DNA of 35,120 bases from Caldifarciminota bacterium. Lineage in GTDB: Bacteria; SDB-A. Under the pieces are notes generated by a model that saw nothing but the letters and a program-made list of their open reading frames with translations, ran no database searches and had not been told where the DNA came from. Positions 8,747 to 16,840 of the stretch are shown in pieces (position 1 is the stretch's first letter; each line of letters begins with the position of its first letter). The stretch lies in contig JAFGIG010000057.1 of assembly GCA_016929715.1 (NCBI GenBank), positions 1-35,120 on the forward strand. The letters are read 5' to 3'. The translations under genes were made by a program, and so were the position numbers.

Positions 8747-9797
8747 ATCACATGGCAAAGAGATGATCGGCCGTGAAATTGAACAGAATAAAGACAAGGC
8801 AATAGACAGCGCGATGAAAATAATTGAAAAGCAGTTCGGAAAAGGATCCATAATGAGACTCGGAGACGACGTGAAAATAGAAATTCCTGCGATATCCACG
8901 GGATCTCTTTCTCTTGACGCCGCTCTCGGAGTCGGAGGAATTCCGAGGGGAAGGATAACGGAAATTTTCGGACAGGAAGCGTCGGGCAAAACAACCCTCG
9001 CGCTACACATCGTCGCAAATGCCCAGAAAGCTGGAGGGAAGGCGGCGTATATCGACGCCGAGCACGCACTTGATCCTGCTTACGCCTCGAAACTCGGCGT
9101 GAACATCGATGAACTGATAGTCTCTCAGCCTGACACCGGCGAACAAGCTCTCGAAATATCGGATCTGCTGGTCCGTTCCGGCGGACTAGACATTCTCGTC
9201 GTGGATTCCGTTGCGGCTCTTGTCCCTTCAGATGAATTAAACGGAGAGATGGGTGACGCCCAGATAGGGCTTCAGGCGAGGCTGATGTCGAAAGCCATGA
9301 GAAAACTTACAGGCGGCGTCTCCAGAAGCGGGACGGCGGCGGTGTTCATAAATCAGGTCAGATATAAAATAGGCATAATGATGGGAAATCCCACGACGAC
9401 TCCCGGAGGTCTCGCGTTGAAATTTCATTCTTCCTGCAGGCTCGAAATAAAGAGAATCGGAACCCTGAAAGTCGGCGATCAAGCGGTCGGGAACGAGACA
9501 TTGGTTAAAGTAGTCAAAAACAAAGTCGCCCCTCCTTTCAGAGAAGCGCATTTTGAAATTCTTTTCAACGAAGGCATATCCAAACACGGAGAGATAATTG
9601 ACAAAGCACTGGAGCTCAATTTGATGAAGAGGTCGGGAACATGGTATTCGTATGGGGATGAAAACATAGGACAGGGTAAAGAAAACGCCAGGCAATACCT
9701 GAAGGAACATCCTGAAGTATCCGATATACTAGAAGTCGAGATAAGAAAAGCCCTCGGCCTGACAAACGGAGAAAATGAAGATTCAGTCTCAGATTAG
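8739..9797 (+). CDS. recA: Recombinase RecA
   Basis: RecA forms nucleoprotein filaments on single-stranded DNA for strand exchange and SOS co-protease activity. Diagnostic segments are [24 protein letters not shown], Walker [10 protein letters not shown], Walker [15 protein letters not shown], loop L1/L2 sequences ([37 protein letters not shown]), and a C-terminal domain ending in acidic residues. Length is 352. The ATG overlaps the end of thpR by 8 nt, and an AAAGGAG Shine-Dalgarno precedes it. No separate promoter or LexA-type operator was recognised in front of it, so it may be transcribed with the upstream genes. Confidence 0.98.
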   Translation: MAKSHGKEMIGREIEQNKDKAIDSAMKIIEKQFGKGSIMRLGDDVKIEIPAISTGSLSLDAALGVGGIPRGRITEIFGQEASGKTTLALHIVANAQKAGGKAAYIDAEHALDPAYASKLGVNIDELIVSQPDTGEQALEISDLLVRSGGLDILVVDSVAALVPSDELNGEMGDAQIGLQARLMSKAMRKLTGGVSRSGTAAVFINQVRYKIGIMMGNPTTTPGGLALKFHSSCRLEIKRIGTLKVGDQAVGNETLVKVVKNKVAPPFREAHFEILFNEGISKHGEIIDKALELNLMKRSGTWYSYGDENIGQGKENARQYLKEHPEVSDILEVEIRKALGLTNGENEDSVSD

Positions 9798-10386
9798 GAT
9801 AGAAAGGGTATATCAGGGAAAAAAAGACTGGAAAATCAAGCTTGAAGACAAAAGAGAATTTTCTACGGATGTTTTATTCTCGAAATGGAAAGAGGGAGCA
9901 TATCTTTCAGAAAGAGATTTATTTTTTTTAACTGCGAAAGACGAAGTATTGAGGGCTATTGACAAAGCATATATATTTTTGTCCTATGGAGACCTGACGT
10001 CGAAAGAAATTGAGAGAAAGCTGAAGGAGCGGAAATTCTCGAATCTTTCAATCAGAAAAACCATAAAATTTCTGTCCCAAAAAAGTCTTCTCGACGAAGA
10101 AGCCATCGCAGAAGCACTTTTGAAAAGATATACAGAAAACAAGCCTGCCGGCGCTTTTTATGTGGAAAGAAAAATGCGGGAAAGAGGAATAAGCGATGAA
10201 CTCGTGAAGATCTATTCCGCAAGAGCGTCTTTGAGAGACGAATTGTCCCTTGCCTTAAAATTAGCCCTGGTGAAGAAAAAGAAGAAAAATTTGGTTTCAA
10301 TACTTGTGAACAGGGGCTTTTCGTTCGAAACCGCCCGAAAAGCCGCTAAAATAGCCGAAGAGGAAAAATATGAAGACATGGAATGA
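9775..10386 (+). CDS. recX: Regulatory protein RecX
   Basis: RecX modulates RecA by binding its filaments. The 203-residue product has the tandem three-helix repeats of the family: [46 protein letters not shown], and a C-terminal repeat [16 protein letters not shown]. The first 60 residues are more divergent. The start ATG at 9775 lies 23 nt inside the 3' end of recA, and recA-recX coupling is common in bacteria. It overlaps the following GGGP synthase homologue by 17 nt. Confidence 0.9.
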   Translation: MKIQSQIRIERVYQGKKDWKIKLEDKREFSTDVLFSKWKEGAYLSERDLFFLTAKDEVLRAIDKAYIFLSYGDLTSKEIERKLKERKFSNLSIRKTIKFLSQKSLLDEEAIAEALLKRYTENKPAGAFYVERKMRERGISDELVKIYSARASLRDELSLALKLALVKKKKKNLVSILVNRGFSFETARKAAKIAEEEKYEDME

Positions 10387-11116
10387 ACTGAAGGATAAAA
10401 TAAAAAGAGGAAAAAACTCCCTTCTGTTTCCTCTGCTCGATCCGGACAAAATCGGCTCAGATAAACTGCCGCACATCAGCGAAAACATAGCCGATGCCGG
10501 CTGTGACGCGGTTTTAGTTGGAGGTTCTACCCTTTTCAGCGATTCTCTGAAGAAGTTCACAGTAGAGTTGAAAAAAGCAACCGGTCTTCCGGTCATCATT
10601 TTTCCAGGAAATTCAAAATTTATAATCCCTGAAGCGGACGCAGTTTTTTTTCTTACGCTTCTTTCCGGCAGAAACCCGCGATGGCTGATAGAAGAACAGC
10701 TCGAAAATGCGGTTTTCGTCAAGAAATACGGACTTGAGAGCATCCCAGTCGCGTATCTTCTGATAGAATCCGGTAAAAGGACAGCCGTGGAATTTGTCAG
10801 TAACACCAATCCGATCCCTCGAGACAAAATTGACATTCTCGCCGCACACGTCATGGCGGCAGAATGTATGGGAATGAAAAACGTCTATCTCGAAGCGGGC
10901 AGCGGCGCCGTGAATTCCGTTCCCGGCGAATTCATCTCTTGCGCGGGACAAAACTGCACAGGCGTCGTCATCGCCGGAGGCGGTATAAAAGAAGCTAGCG
11001 AAGTCGAAGAGAAAAGAAAAGCCGGCGCGGATATAATCGTAGTCGGAACTGCTCTTGAGAGAGATATCTCCATATTAAAAGAAATGACTTCTGCTGCACA
11101 CGCCCGGATTTGCTGA
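10370..11116 (+). CDS. Geranylgeranylglyceryl phosphate synthase homologue (bacterial group II, PcrB/GGGPS family)
   Basis: GGGP synthases join a polyprenyl diphosphate to sn-glycerol-1-phosphate, the first ether-bond step of archaeal-type lipids. Visible family motifs are PLLDPDKIG near residue 22, GGSTLF, PVIIFPGN, the AYLLIESGKRT-VEFVSNTNPIPRDK segment, YLEAGSG (glycerol-1-phosphate binding Glu), and IAGGGI plus a final VVGTALE. The TIM-barrel length of 248 residues is normal. The extended group II features resemble enzymes reported from Bacteroidetes and archaea rather than Bacillus PcrB. Its prenyl chain length is not readable here. It lies between recX and ispE, 5 nt before ispE. Confidence 0.9.
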   Translation: MKTWNELKDKIKRGKNSLLFPLLDPDKIGSDKLPHISENIADAGCDAVLVGGSTLFSDSLKKFTVELKKATGLPVIIFPGNSKFIIPEADAVFFLTLLSGRNPRWLIEEQLENAVFVKKYGLESIPVAYLLIESGKRTAVEFVSNTNPIPRDKIDILAAHVMAAECMGMKNVYLEAGSGAVNSVPGEFISCAGQNCTGVVIAGGGIKEASEVEEKRKAGADIIVVGTALERDISILKEMTSAAHARIC

Positions 11117-11121
11117 ATTAA

Positions 11122-11991
11122 ATGACAACCGAAAGCTTTATCTGCCCTGTAAAAGTGAATTTATCTCTGGCTATAAAAGGCAAAAGAGATGACGGATATC
11201 ACGAGATAGAAACAGTTTTTCAATCGCTCGATTACGGAGACAGAATTTTTTTCAAAAAAGAGGGAAAATACGATGAACTTTTACTGAGCGGAGAGACTGT
11301 CCCTCCAGGAGAGGAAAACCTCGTAATAAAGGCCATGAAAAAGGTTAGAGAGAAATTTAGCGGAATCCCGTCTCTGAAAATCTTTCTCGAAAAAAAAATC
11401 CCTGCGGGAACAGGACTCGGAGCCGGATCCTCAAACGCTGCCGTGGCGTTGCTTTATGCGTGTTCTCTTTCAGAGAATACAGTTTCGGAAAAAGAGTTAG
11501 AAAAGATAGCCCTTGAACTTGGAAGCGATGTCCCTTTTTTTCTCAAAGGCGGCAACGCGAAAGCAGTCGGAAGAGGAGAAGTCCTTTCTTTTAGAGATTT
11601 TTCTATCAAGGGAGTATTTGTTATCCTCATTCCGGAAATCAGAGTTTCAACGAAAGAAGCTTATGAATCTTATGACTTGACATCTGGACGTGAAAAGTAT
11701 AAAAGAATGATTTTTCAGTATAAAAACGAAAAGTTTTACAATGATTTCGAGGCTTTTGTTTTCAAAAGTCACTCAAAATTGAAATATTACAGGGATTCGC
11801 TTCTCGATGCGGGCGCTGAGTTTTCTATGTTGTCCGGATCCGGCTCCTCTGTTTACGGTTTTTTCGTTAAAAACCGATTAGCCGAAGAAGCGGTTTCTCG
11901 TATAAAAAAAAGTATGAAAGGAGAAAAGACAAAGATTTTTACGGCAGGGCCGAGCGAATGTTGGAATTCGCTGGAAGACCTCCGGATATGA
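11122..11991 (+). CDS. ispE: 4-diphosphocytidyl-2-C-methyl-D-erythritol kinase IspE
   Basis: IspE phosphorylates CDP-methylerythritol in the MEP route to IPP and DMAPP. It is a GHMP kinase, with the substrate-binding PVKVNLSLAIKGKRDDGYHEIETVFQ at the start, the glycine-rich ATP loop PAGTGLGAGSSNAA around residue 94, and the C-terminal SGSGSSVYGFF. Length is 289, as expected. The ATG lies 5 nt after the GGGP synthase homologue, which suggests supply of isoprenoid units to lipid synthesis. Its TGA stop abuts the 5' end of a tRNA-Gln gene with no intervening base. Confidence 0.96.
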   Translation: MTTESFICPVKVNLSLAIKGKRDDGYHEIETVFQSLDYGDRIFFKKEGKYDELLLSGETVPPGEENLVIKAMKKVREKFSGIPSLKIFLEKKIPAGTGLGAGSSNAAVALLYACSLSENTVSEKELEKIALELGSDVPFFLKGGNAKAVGRGEVLSFRDFSIKGVFVILIPEIRVSTKEAYESYDLTSGREKYKRMIFQYKNEKFYNDFEAFVFKSHSKLKYYRDSLLDAGAEFSMLSGSGSSVYGFFVKNRLAEEAVSRIKKSMKGEKTKIFTAGPSECWNSLEDLRI

Positions 11992-12063
11992 TGGGGCGTC
12001 GTCAAGCGGAAAGACACGGGATTTTGGTTCCCGCATTCGGTGGTTCGAATCCACCCGCCCCAG
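11992..12063 (+). tRNA. tRNA-Gln (anticodon TTG)
   Basis: A 72-nt cloverleaf folds cleanly. The acceptor stem is TGGGGCG with CGCCCCA and discriminator G. The D arm is GTC with GAC, and the anticodon stem CGGGA with TCCCG encloses loop TTTTGGT with TTG at 34-36. The T arm is GGTGG-TTCGAAT-CCACC. The U1-A72 pair followed by GGGG is typical of tRNA-Gln. No CCA is encoded. It starts at the base right after the ispE stop and ends 17 nt before prs, so it may be processed out of an mRNA. Confidence 0.95.
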
Positions 12064-12080
12064 ATAAATTAAGGTGAAAC

Positions 12081-13004
12081 ATGAGGATATTGAGCGGAAA
12101 CAGCAACGTGATGTTGGCAGAGAGAATCTGCACATATCTCAAAACCGACCCCTGCAGGGCTCGGGTTGAGAGATATCCTGACGGAGAAGTCAGAGTGAGG
12201 ATTCTGGAAAGCATAAGAGGAGATGACGTATTCATCATCCAATCTACTTTTCCGCCGGCAGAAAATATTGTTGAATTACTTCTGCTCATAGACGCAGCGA
12301 GGAGGGCTTCTTCGAGAAGAATAACGGCTATTATTCCCTATTTCGGATATTCAAGACAGGACAAAAAAGACGAGCCCAGAGTGCCGATTTCGGCCAAACT
12401 GATGGCTGATGTAATATCAAAAGCAGGGGCAGACAGAATAGTGACGATAGACCTTCACACTGAGCAGATTCCGGGTTTTTTCAACATTCCTTTTGACCAT
12501 CTCTACAGCTCATATAACGCTGTAAATTATTTTTCAGAAATGAAAATCGACGAACTAGCCGTTTTGTCTCCGAACCTAGGAAGAATATCGAAAGCGAGAT
12601 TTTTCGCAAAACAGCTCGGAGATCTTCCTCTTGCCGCCATAGACAAAAGAGGTAAATCCGGAATCGGAGAGAAATTCAATGTAATAGGTGATGTGGGCGG
12701 CAAAAATGTTTTGATAGTTGACGATATTATAGATACAGGCAAGACAATCGAAAATGCGATCAAGACAGTTGTCGAAAACGGCGCGAAAAAAATATTCGTA
12801 TATTGCGCGCATCCTCTTCTTTCTAAGGATTCCGTGGAGAAGATGGAAAACCTTCCTATAGAGCAGTTTGTATATTCCGACACTATTCCGGTCAAAAAAG
12901 ACAAAATGAGAAGTTTTTTCAGAGAAATTTCAGTGTCTTCGATTATCGGAGAGGCTGTCCTCAGAATCCACGAGGAGGCTTCGCTGAGTTCACTTTTTCT
13001 TTGA
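12081..13004 (+). CDS. prs: Ribose-phosphate pyrophosphokinase
   Basis: Prs makes PRPP from ribose 5-phosphate and ATP, feeding purine, pyrimidine, histidine, NAD and polyprenyl-phosphoribose pathways. Motifs visible are FPPAENIVELLLLIDAARRA, the ATP-loop region IPYFGYSRQDKKDEPR, the TIDLHTEQIPGFFNIP metal/regulatory segment, and the PRPP-binding loop VLIVDDIIDTGKT. Length is 307. The ATG has an AAGGTG Shine-Dalgarno just after the tRNA-Gln gene. PRPP would also serve the UbiA-family phosphoribosyltransferase at 6183. Confidence 0.96.
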   Translation: MRILSGNSNVMLAERICTYLKTDPCRARVERYPDGEVRVRILESIRGDDVFIIQSTFPPAENIVELLLLIDAARRASSRRITAIIPYFGYSRQDKKDEPRVPISAKLMADVISKAGADRIVTIDLHTEQIPGFFNIPFDHLYSSYNAVNYFSEMKIDELAVLSPNLGRISKARFFAKQLGDLPLAAIDKRGKSGIGEKFNVIGDVGGKNVLIVDDIIDTGKTIENAIKTVVENGAKKIFVYCAHPLLSKDSVEKMENLPIEQFVYSDTIPVKKDKMRSFFREISVSSIIGEAVLRIHEEASLSSLFL

Positions 13005-13025
13005 AAAATAAAAAAGGAGACAGAT

Positions 13026-13658
13026 ATGCATAAAATCAGCCTTGAAGTGGAGAAAAGAGATTGGTCGGGCAAAAACCGCGCCAGAGCGCAGAGAAAAGAA
13101 GGTTTCATACCCGGAGTTATTTACGGGCACAAGGAAAAAAACAGAAATTTTGTCATTCACAGAGACAAGATAGTCCCGGTGATGAAAAAACTTAAGGGAG
13201 AACCAGCTCTCATAGACCTGAAATACGACGGAGGAGAATCTCTTCTGGCTGTGATTAAAGAATTTCAGAAAGACCCTTTAACCGATAAGCTTGTTCATCT
13301 CGACTTTCAGCTTGTCCACGCCGGTGAGTTGTTGAAGGTGGCGGTCCCTGTTTTGACATCGGGAACACCGGAGGGAGTCAAGGCAGGCGGAATACTCGAG
13401 ATAACGTCAAGAGAACTCCTCGTAGAAGCAGTGCCTTCGAAACTTCCTGAGCACATACAGATTGACGTCAGTTCGTTGAAACTTGGACAGAAAATTCACG
13501 TCAGCGACATTGATTTCGGGGAAGTTAAATGCCTTAACGATTCTCACCAGCTCGTCGCGGCGGTAATTGTGCCAAAAGCCGTGAAAGCCGGAGAAGAGAA
13601 ACCTGCGGCTGAACCCACGGAAGGCGAAACGGAAACGAGTGAAACAAAAGAGGAATGA
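13026..13658 (+). CDS. rplY: 50S ribosomal protein L25, two-domain TL5/CTC form
   Basis: L25 of the long CTC/TL5 type binds 5S rRNA through its N-terminal domain. The N-terminus shows LEVEKRDWSGKNRARAQRKEGFIPGVIYG, with the conserved 'RR-GxIPaViYG' region. The C-terminal beta domain contains VPVLTSGTPEGVKAGGILEI and HVSDID. The last 20 residues form an acidic, Glu- and Thr-rich tail. Length is 210. AAAGGAGA precedes the ATG. The order prs-rplY-pth is a common bacterial arrangement, which supports the assignment. Confidence 0.95.
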   Translation: MHKISLEVEKRDWSGKNRARAQRKEGFIPGVIYGHKEKNRNFVIHRDKIVPVMKKLKGEPALIDLKYDGGESLLAVIKEFQKDPLTDKLVHLDFQLVHAGELLKVAVPVLTSGTPEGVKAGGILEITSRELLVEAVPSKLPEHIQIDVSSLKLGQKIHVSDIDFGEVKCLNDSHQLVAAVIVPKAVKAGEEKPAAEPTEGETETSETKEE

Positions 13659-14239
13659 GATTATACATAATCGGACTCGGGAATCCCGGAAAGAAGTATG
13701 AATTGACAAGACACAACGCGGGAATTTTAACTCTGGAGAAAATGGCTTCGGAATCAGAAGGAAAATGGCAGAGGTCCAGCCTTTATGACAGCCTTGAAAT
13801 GACTCTGAAAGGCCAGAAGCTCAGCCTCATTAAACCGAAAACATTCATGAATAATTGCGGTGATATAATTTCCGCTCTCAAACTTGACGCCGAAGAAATT
13901 GAAAAATCACTGTTCGTGGCGGATGATTTCGGGCTGAAATTCGGTTTCCTGAGATTTAGAAGATCGGGAAGCAGCGGCGGTCACAAAGGATTTTCTTCCC
14001 TTGAAAAATACGCCGGAAAAAAATATCAACGCCTGCGCATAGGCATAGGACCTCTTCCGGAAGGCGTTGATCCCGCGGAATTTGTGCTGAGCCCTTTCGA
14101 TGCTGAACAGAGGGAGACCTTGACAAAAGTTTTAGACAAATCGGTCTGCGCCGTGAAAGATTGGGCGGACATGGGAATTGATTACGCCATGAACAAATAC
14201 AACAGAAGAGACTTTTCAAAGGAGGATAACCGAAAATGA
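13655..14239 (+). CDS. pth: Peptidyl-tRNA hydrolase
   Basis: Pth releases peptides from tRNAs that drop off ribosomes. The N-terminus IIGLGNPGKKYELTRHNAG contains the catalytic His in RHNAG. PKTFMNNCGD holds the conserved Asn, where most homologues read PxTyMNxSG. FVADDFGLKFG and SSGGHKGFSSLEKY follow. The catalytic-side Asp of the DD pair is present. At 194 residues the length is normal. The start makes an ATGA overlap with rplY, and the stop makes an ATGA overlap with rpsF, so three genes are tightly coupled. Confidence 0.95.
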   Translation: MRLYIIGLGNPGKKYELTRHNAGILTLEKMASESEGKWQRSSLYDSLEMTLKGQKLSLIKPKTFMNNCGDIISALKLDAEEIEKSLFVADDFGLKFGFLRFRRSGSSGGHKGFSSLEKYAGKKYQRLRIGIGPLPEGVDPAEFVLSPFDAEQRETLTKVLDKSVCAVKDWADMGIDYAMNKYNRRDFSKEDNRK

Positions 14240-14544
14240 ATAAATACGAAAACCTTCTGATTCTCGACGCGAGATCGGGAGAAGAAAAAATCAAAGAAAC
14301 TCTTGCCGAAATCACGGGCTATATTGTGGCGAATAAAGGAGAACTTGTTCTTATGAAAGAAGCCGGAAAAAGAGAATTGATAATGAAAAACAATAGAAAA
14401 GTCCCTGGAAATTATGTCTTTAACTATTTCAAGTCTTCACCTGCTTTTATAGAAGGCTATAAAAAATATCTGAACATGAAACCGGAAATATTAAGGCATT
14501 TCGTTGTCAGGATGAAAGATAGCGAAGAGCCGAAGGAGAGTTAA
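14236..14544 (+). CDS. rpsF: 30S ribosomal protein S6
   Basis: S6 binds the central domain of 16S rRNA together with S18. The 102-residue product has the family pattern: YENLLILDARSGEEKIKE at the start, GELVLMKEAGKRELIM in the middle and a YFKSSPAFIEGYKKYL helix followed by ILRHFVVRM. The order rpsF-ssb-rpsR-rplI is the classic S6 operon. The gene overlaps pth by 4 nt, and an AAAGGAGG Shine-Dalgarno lies just upstream. S6 operons are often autoregulated by the S6:S18 complex; no such structure was identified here because the leader lies within pth. Confidence 0.95.
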   Translation: MNKYENLLILDARSGEEKIKETLAEITGYIVANKGELVLMKEAGKRELIMKNNRKVPGNYVFNYFKSSPAFIEGYKKYLNMKPEILRHFVVRMKDSEEPKES

Positions 14545-14546
14545 AA

Positions 14547-14993
14547 ATGCCCGAAGGAAAAATAAGGGTTCCAAACATCAATTTACTCGTTCTTTCAGGT
14601 AGAGTGGCGTCTGATCCTGAGGTCAAATTCACTCAGAGCGGAAAACAATTCGCGTCGTTTTCAATAGCCGTCAGCACCGTGAAAAAAGCAAAATCAGGGG
14701 ATGGATGGGCAGATCCGGAAACCTTTTTCATCAAGGTGACAGCATTCGATTATCTCGCCGAAAAAGTTCAGACCAATCTGCAGAAAGGATCTCCCGTAGT
14801 AGTAGAGGGCAGGCTGAGAGGATATAAATATAACACACCGGAAAAAGAAAACATCAAAGCTTTTGACGTGACGGCAAGCAGGATATATCCTCTTCTATAC
14901 GCCGCCGCTCCTTACGAGGGACAGACGCAGGATAGTTCCGAGTATTCCTACAACGGCCCGGCTCAGAATGAAGATGACGATATACCGTTTTAA
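14547..14993 (+). CDS. ssb: Single-stranded DNA-binding protein SSB
   Basis: SSB coats single-stranded DNA in replication and repair. The OB-fold is visible from INLLVLSGRVASDPEVKFTQSGKQFASFSIAV to DYLAEKVQTNLQKGSPVVVEGRLRG. The C-terminus ends DDDIPF, the acidic tip that binds partner proteins such as RecO and PriA. Length is 148, with a short linker. The ATG has an AAGGAGAG Shine-Dalgarno after rpsF. Its place between rpsF and rpsR is standard. Confidence 0.96.
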   Translation: MPEGKIRVPNINLLVLSGRVASDPEVKFTQSGKQFASFSIAVSTVKKAKSGDGWADPETFFIKVTAFDYLAEKVQTNLQKGSPVVVEGRLRGYKYNTPEKENIKAFDVTASRIYPLLYAAAPYEGQTQDSSEYSYNGPAQNEDDDIPF

Positions 14994-15010
14994 CATGGAG
15001 GTTGCATTAA

Positions 15011-15220
15011 ATGAAAGTATGTCAGTTGTGCAAAGAAAAAATCGACACTATCGACTATAAAGAAGTCGAAAAACTTGAAAATTTCATAATGGAAAGCGGA
15101 AAAATCCTGCCCCGCAGGATTACTGGCCTTTGTTCGCTTCATCAGAGAAAAGTCAGCAAAGCAATTAAGACGTGTAAAAATTCCGGTTTGATTCCGAGCG
15201 TCATAGAGTATTACAGGTGA
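15011..15220 (+). CDS. rpsR: 30S ribosomal protein S18
   Basis: S18 pairs with S6 on the small subunit platform. The 69-residue sequence has IDYKEVEKLENFIMESGKILPRRITGL and HQRKVSKAIK, the rRNA-binding core. CQLC at the start plus Cys and His in GLCSLHQRK form a probable zinc-binding (C+) version of S18. The ATG follows a GGAGG-containing leader after ssb. Its TGA is followed by the Shine-Dalgarno of rplI. Confidence 0.95.
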   Translation: MKVCQLCKEKIDTIDYKEVEKLENFIMESGKILPRRITGLCSLHQRKVSKAIKTCKNSGLIPSVIEYYR

Positions 15221-15229
15221 GGAGGATAC

Positions 15230-15688
15230 TTGAAAGTCGTATTGACAGATGTAGTAGATAAACTCGGCAAAACCGGCGACACGGTCAACGTGAAGAAAGG
15301 TTACGCGAGAAACTATCTTTTGCCGAAAAAACTCGCTGTGCCGGCGACGCCCGGAGCGCTGAAGATGGTTGAAAGCATCAGAAGACAGAGACTCCAAAAA
15401 GCTATGAAGGGCAAGAGCGAAGCGGAAGAGATTGCCAAGCTTTTAGAGGGGAAGAGCGTTACAGTCAAAGCCAAAGCCTCTGCGCTTGAAAAACTTTACG
15501 GATCGGTAACCGAAAGAGATGTGGCGAGACTACTCGAAGAACAGCACGGGATAGTCATTGACAGGCACAATGTATTCATGAATGAACACATAAAAAAACT
15601 CGGGAGCCATTCGGTGAAAATAGTCCTTCATTCTGAGACGGAAGTAAACCTTCCAGTTTGGGTTGTAAGACATGAAGGAGAAAATTGA
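15230..15688 (+). CDS. rplI: 50S ribosomal protein L9
   Basis: L9 binds 23S rRNA near the L1 stalk base and has two globular domains joined by a long helix. The N-terminal domain reads VVLTDVVDKLGKTGDTVNVKKGYARNYLLPKKLA. A charged helix follows, and a C-terminal domain includes LYGSVTERDVARLL. Length is 152. The start codon is TTG, with the full AGGTGAGGAGG Shine-Dalgarno about 4 nt upstream and no ATG nearby in frame that would keep the conserved N-terminus. The stop overlaps the coaX start (TTGA). Confidence 0.95.
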   Translation: MKVVLTDVVDKLGKTGDTVNVKKGYARNYLLPKKLAVPATPGALKMVESIRRQRLQKAMKGKSEAEEIAKLLEGKSVTVKAKASALEKLYGSVTERDVARLLEEQHGIVIDRHNVFMNEHIKKLGSHSVKIVLHSETEVNLPVWVVRHEGEN

Positions 15689-16407
15689 ACCTTATCGCTC
15701 TTGACATAGGAAACAGCAATCATAAACTCGCGCTTCTCACGGGAACACCTCCCAGGGTAAAGCTCTGCAGGAGTTTTACACAAATACCGAAGAGCATACC
15801 CCCTTTGCCTGATGGGTTTGACAGCATAGCGATATCATCCGTTGTCCCGGAAAAGACTTTTCAATGGATAAGGCTTTTGTCAGAATACATAAAAACAGAT
15901 GATATTAAAGTTCTTGACAGAAAAATTATTAGAAACGTTCCTATTGAAGGTCCTGATCCGGAAAAGGTGGGACTAGACAGAATTCTCGGAATAATAGGCG
16001 CGATGGTGAGAAAACAGCCGCCGTTTGTCCTCATAGACGGCGGAAGCGCGATAACCTTTAATTACGTCGACAGAGATGGAATATTCAGGGGAGGATTCAT
16101 TCTTCCGGGAATACAAATGACAGCCGAGTCTCTATCCTCCTGTCCGGGCATAGGAACAGTTGATTGGAAAAAAATCGAAATAAAACTACCGGCCGCTTCC
16201 ACGACACAGCAGTGCGTGACAACGGGAATTTATCTTTCTGTAAAAGGCGCTATAGAGATTGCCCTTAAAAAGATTTCCGACAATACAGGTTCCGACCCTG
16301 GAGTTGTTTTGACCGGAGGAGCCGGAGAGATTATTAAATCCTGGATAGAAAAAGGAGAATACTTCCCTTACCTTGTTTTGGAAGGTATTGCCGTTGCTTC
16401 TGTCTGA
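15685..16407 (+). CDS. coaX: Type III pantothenate kinase
   Basis: CoaX phosphorylates pantothenate in the first step of coenzyme A synthesis and uses the ASKHA fold. DIGNSN at the N-terminus is the phosphate-1 loop (DxGN). KVGLDRILG is the conserved G-x-DR segment, and IDGGSAITFNYVD corresponds to the D-x-GTA-x-T motif. FRGGFILPG and a C-terminal VLTGG follow. Length is 240. The TTG start overlaps the rplI stop, with GAAGGAG 4-5 nt upstream. Type III kinases need a monovalent cation and are not inhibited by CoA; these are family facts not tested here. Confidence 0.92.
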   Translation: MNLIALDIGNSNHKLALLTGTPPRVKLCRSFTQIPKSIPPLPDGFDSIAISSVVPEKTFQWIRLLSEYIKTDDIKVLDRKIIRNVPIEGPDPEKVGLDRILGIIGAMVRKQPPFVLIDGGSAITFNYVDRDGIFRGGFILPGIQMTAESLSSCPGIGTVDWKKIEIKLPAASTTQQCVTTGIYLSVKGAIEIALKKISDNTGSDPGVVLTGGAGEIIKSWIEKGEYFPYLVLEGIAVASV

Positions 16408-16840
16408 ACGCGATTTCTTCGCGCCGGACCCGCATTCAATGAAAAGAGAAATAAAAAAGTGTTGCCCTTTTTTTTCGCGGGGCGATTTTGTAGCCCTTTA
16501 CGGGGAGCTCGGTGCAGGAAAGACCTTCACGGTTCAGACTATTTGCGATTTTTTTAATGTGAGAGATAAGGTTACAAGCCCATCTTTTGCGTTCGTCAAT
16601 CATTATTCGGGAGATTTCGAAATTTATCATGTAGATCTTTACAGGCTTGAGACCCCGGAAGATCTTCTCTTTTTGGGGTGGGATGATATTATCGCTTCCA
16701 AGAGCCTAAAACTAATCGAATGGGCGGACAGAATAGATGAAAGTTTTCTGCCTCTGCCCAGATGGGAAATACACATTGATTTTGCCAAATCCGGAGGAAG
16801 AAACGTTAAACTGCTAACCCTAAGAGATAAAGAGCCTTGA
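16394..16840 (+). CDS. tsaE: tRNA t6A biosynthesis ATPase TsaE
   Basis: TsaE is the P-loop ATPase that partners TsaB and TsaD in making threonylcarbamoyladenosine at position 37 of ANN-decoding tRNAs. Walker A GELGAGKT lies near residue 37, and the conserved SPSFAFVNHY, HVDLYRLETPEDL and LIEWADRI follow. The track begins at TTG 16373. TTG 16394 is preferred here because GGAAGG sits about 8 nt upstream; either start keeps the full domain. It overlaps coaX by 14 nt and tsaB by 4 nt, and tsaE-tsaB adjacency is expected. tsaD and tsaC are not in view. Confidence 0.93.
   Translation: MLLSERDFFAPDPHSMKREIKKCCPFFSRGDFVALYGELGAGKTFTVQTICDFFNVRDKVTSPSFAFVNHYSGDFEIYHVDLYRLETPEDLLFLGWDDIIASKSLKLIEWADRIDESFLPLPRWEIHIDFAKSGGRNVKLLTLRDKEP

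Noticed and set aside
8402-9010. 202-residue - strand ORF opposite thpR and recA
   Set aside because: It is a shadow of two strongly conserved genes and shows no protein-like motif.
12081-12113. Possible separate promoter for prs
   Set aside because: Only 17 nt separate it from the tRNA; no -35/-10 pair was seen.
11878-12135. - strand ORF of 85 residues containing GRVDSNHRMREPKS
   Set aside because: It is the reverse complement of the tRNA-Gln gene and flanks; such 'GRVDSNHR' peptides are a known annotation artefact of tRNA genes.
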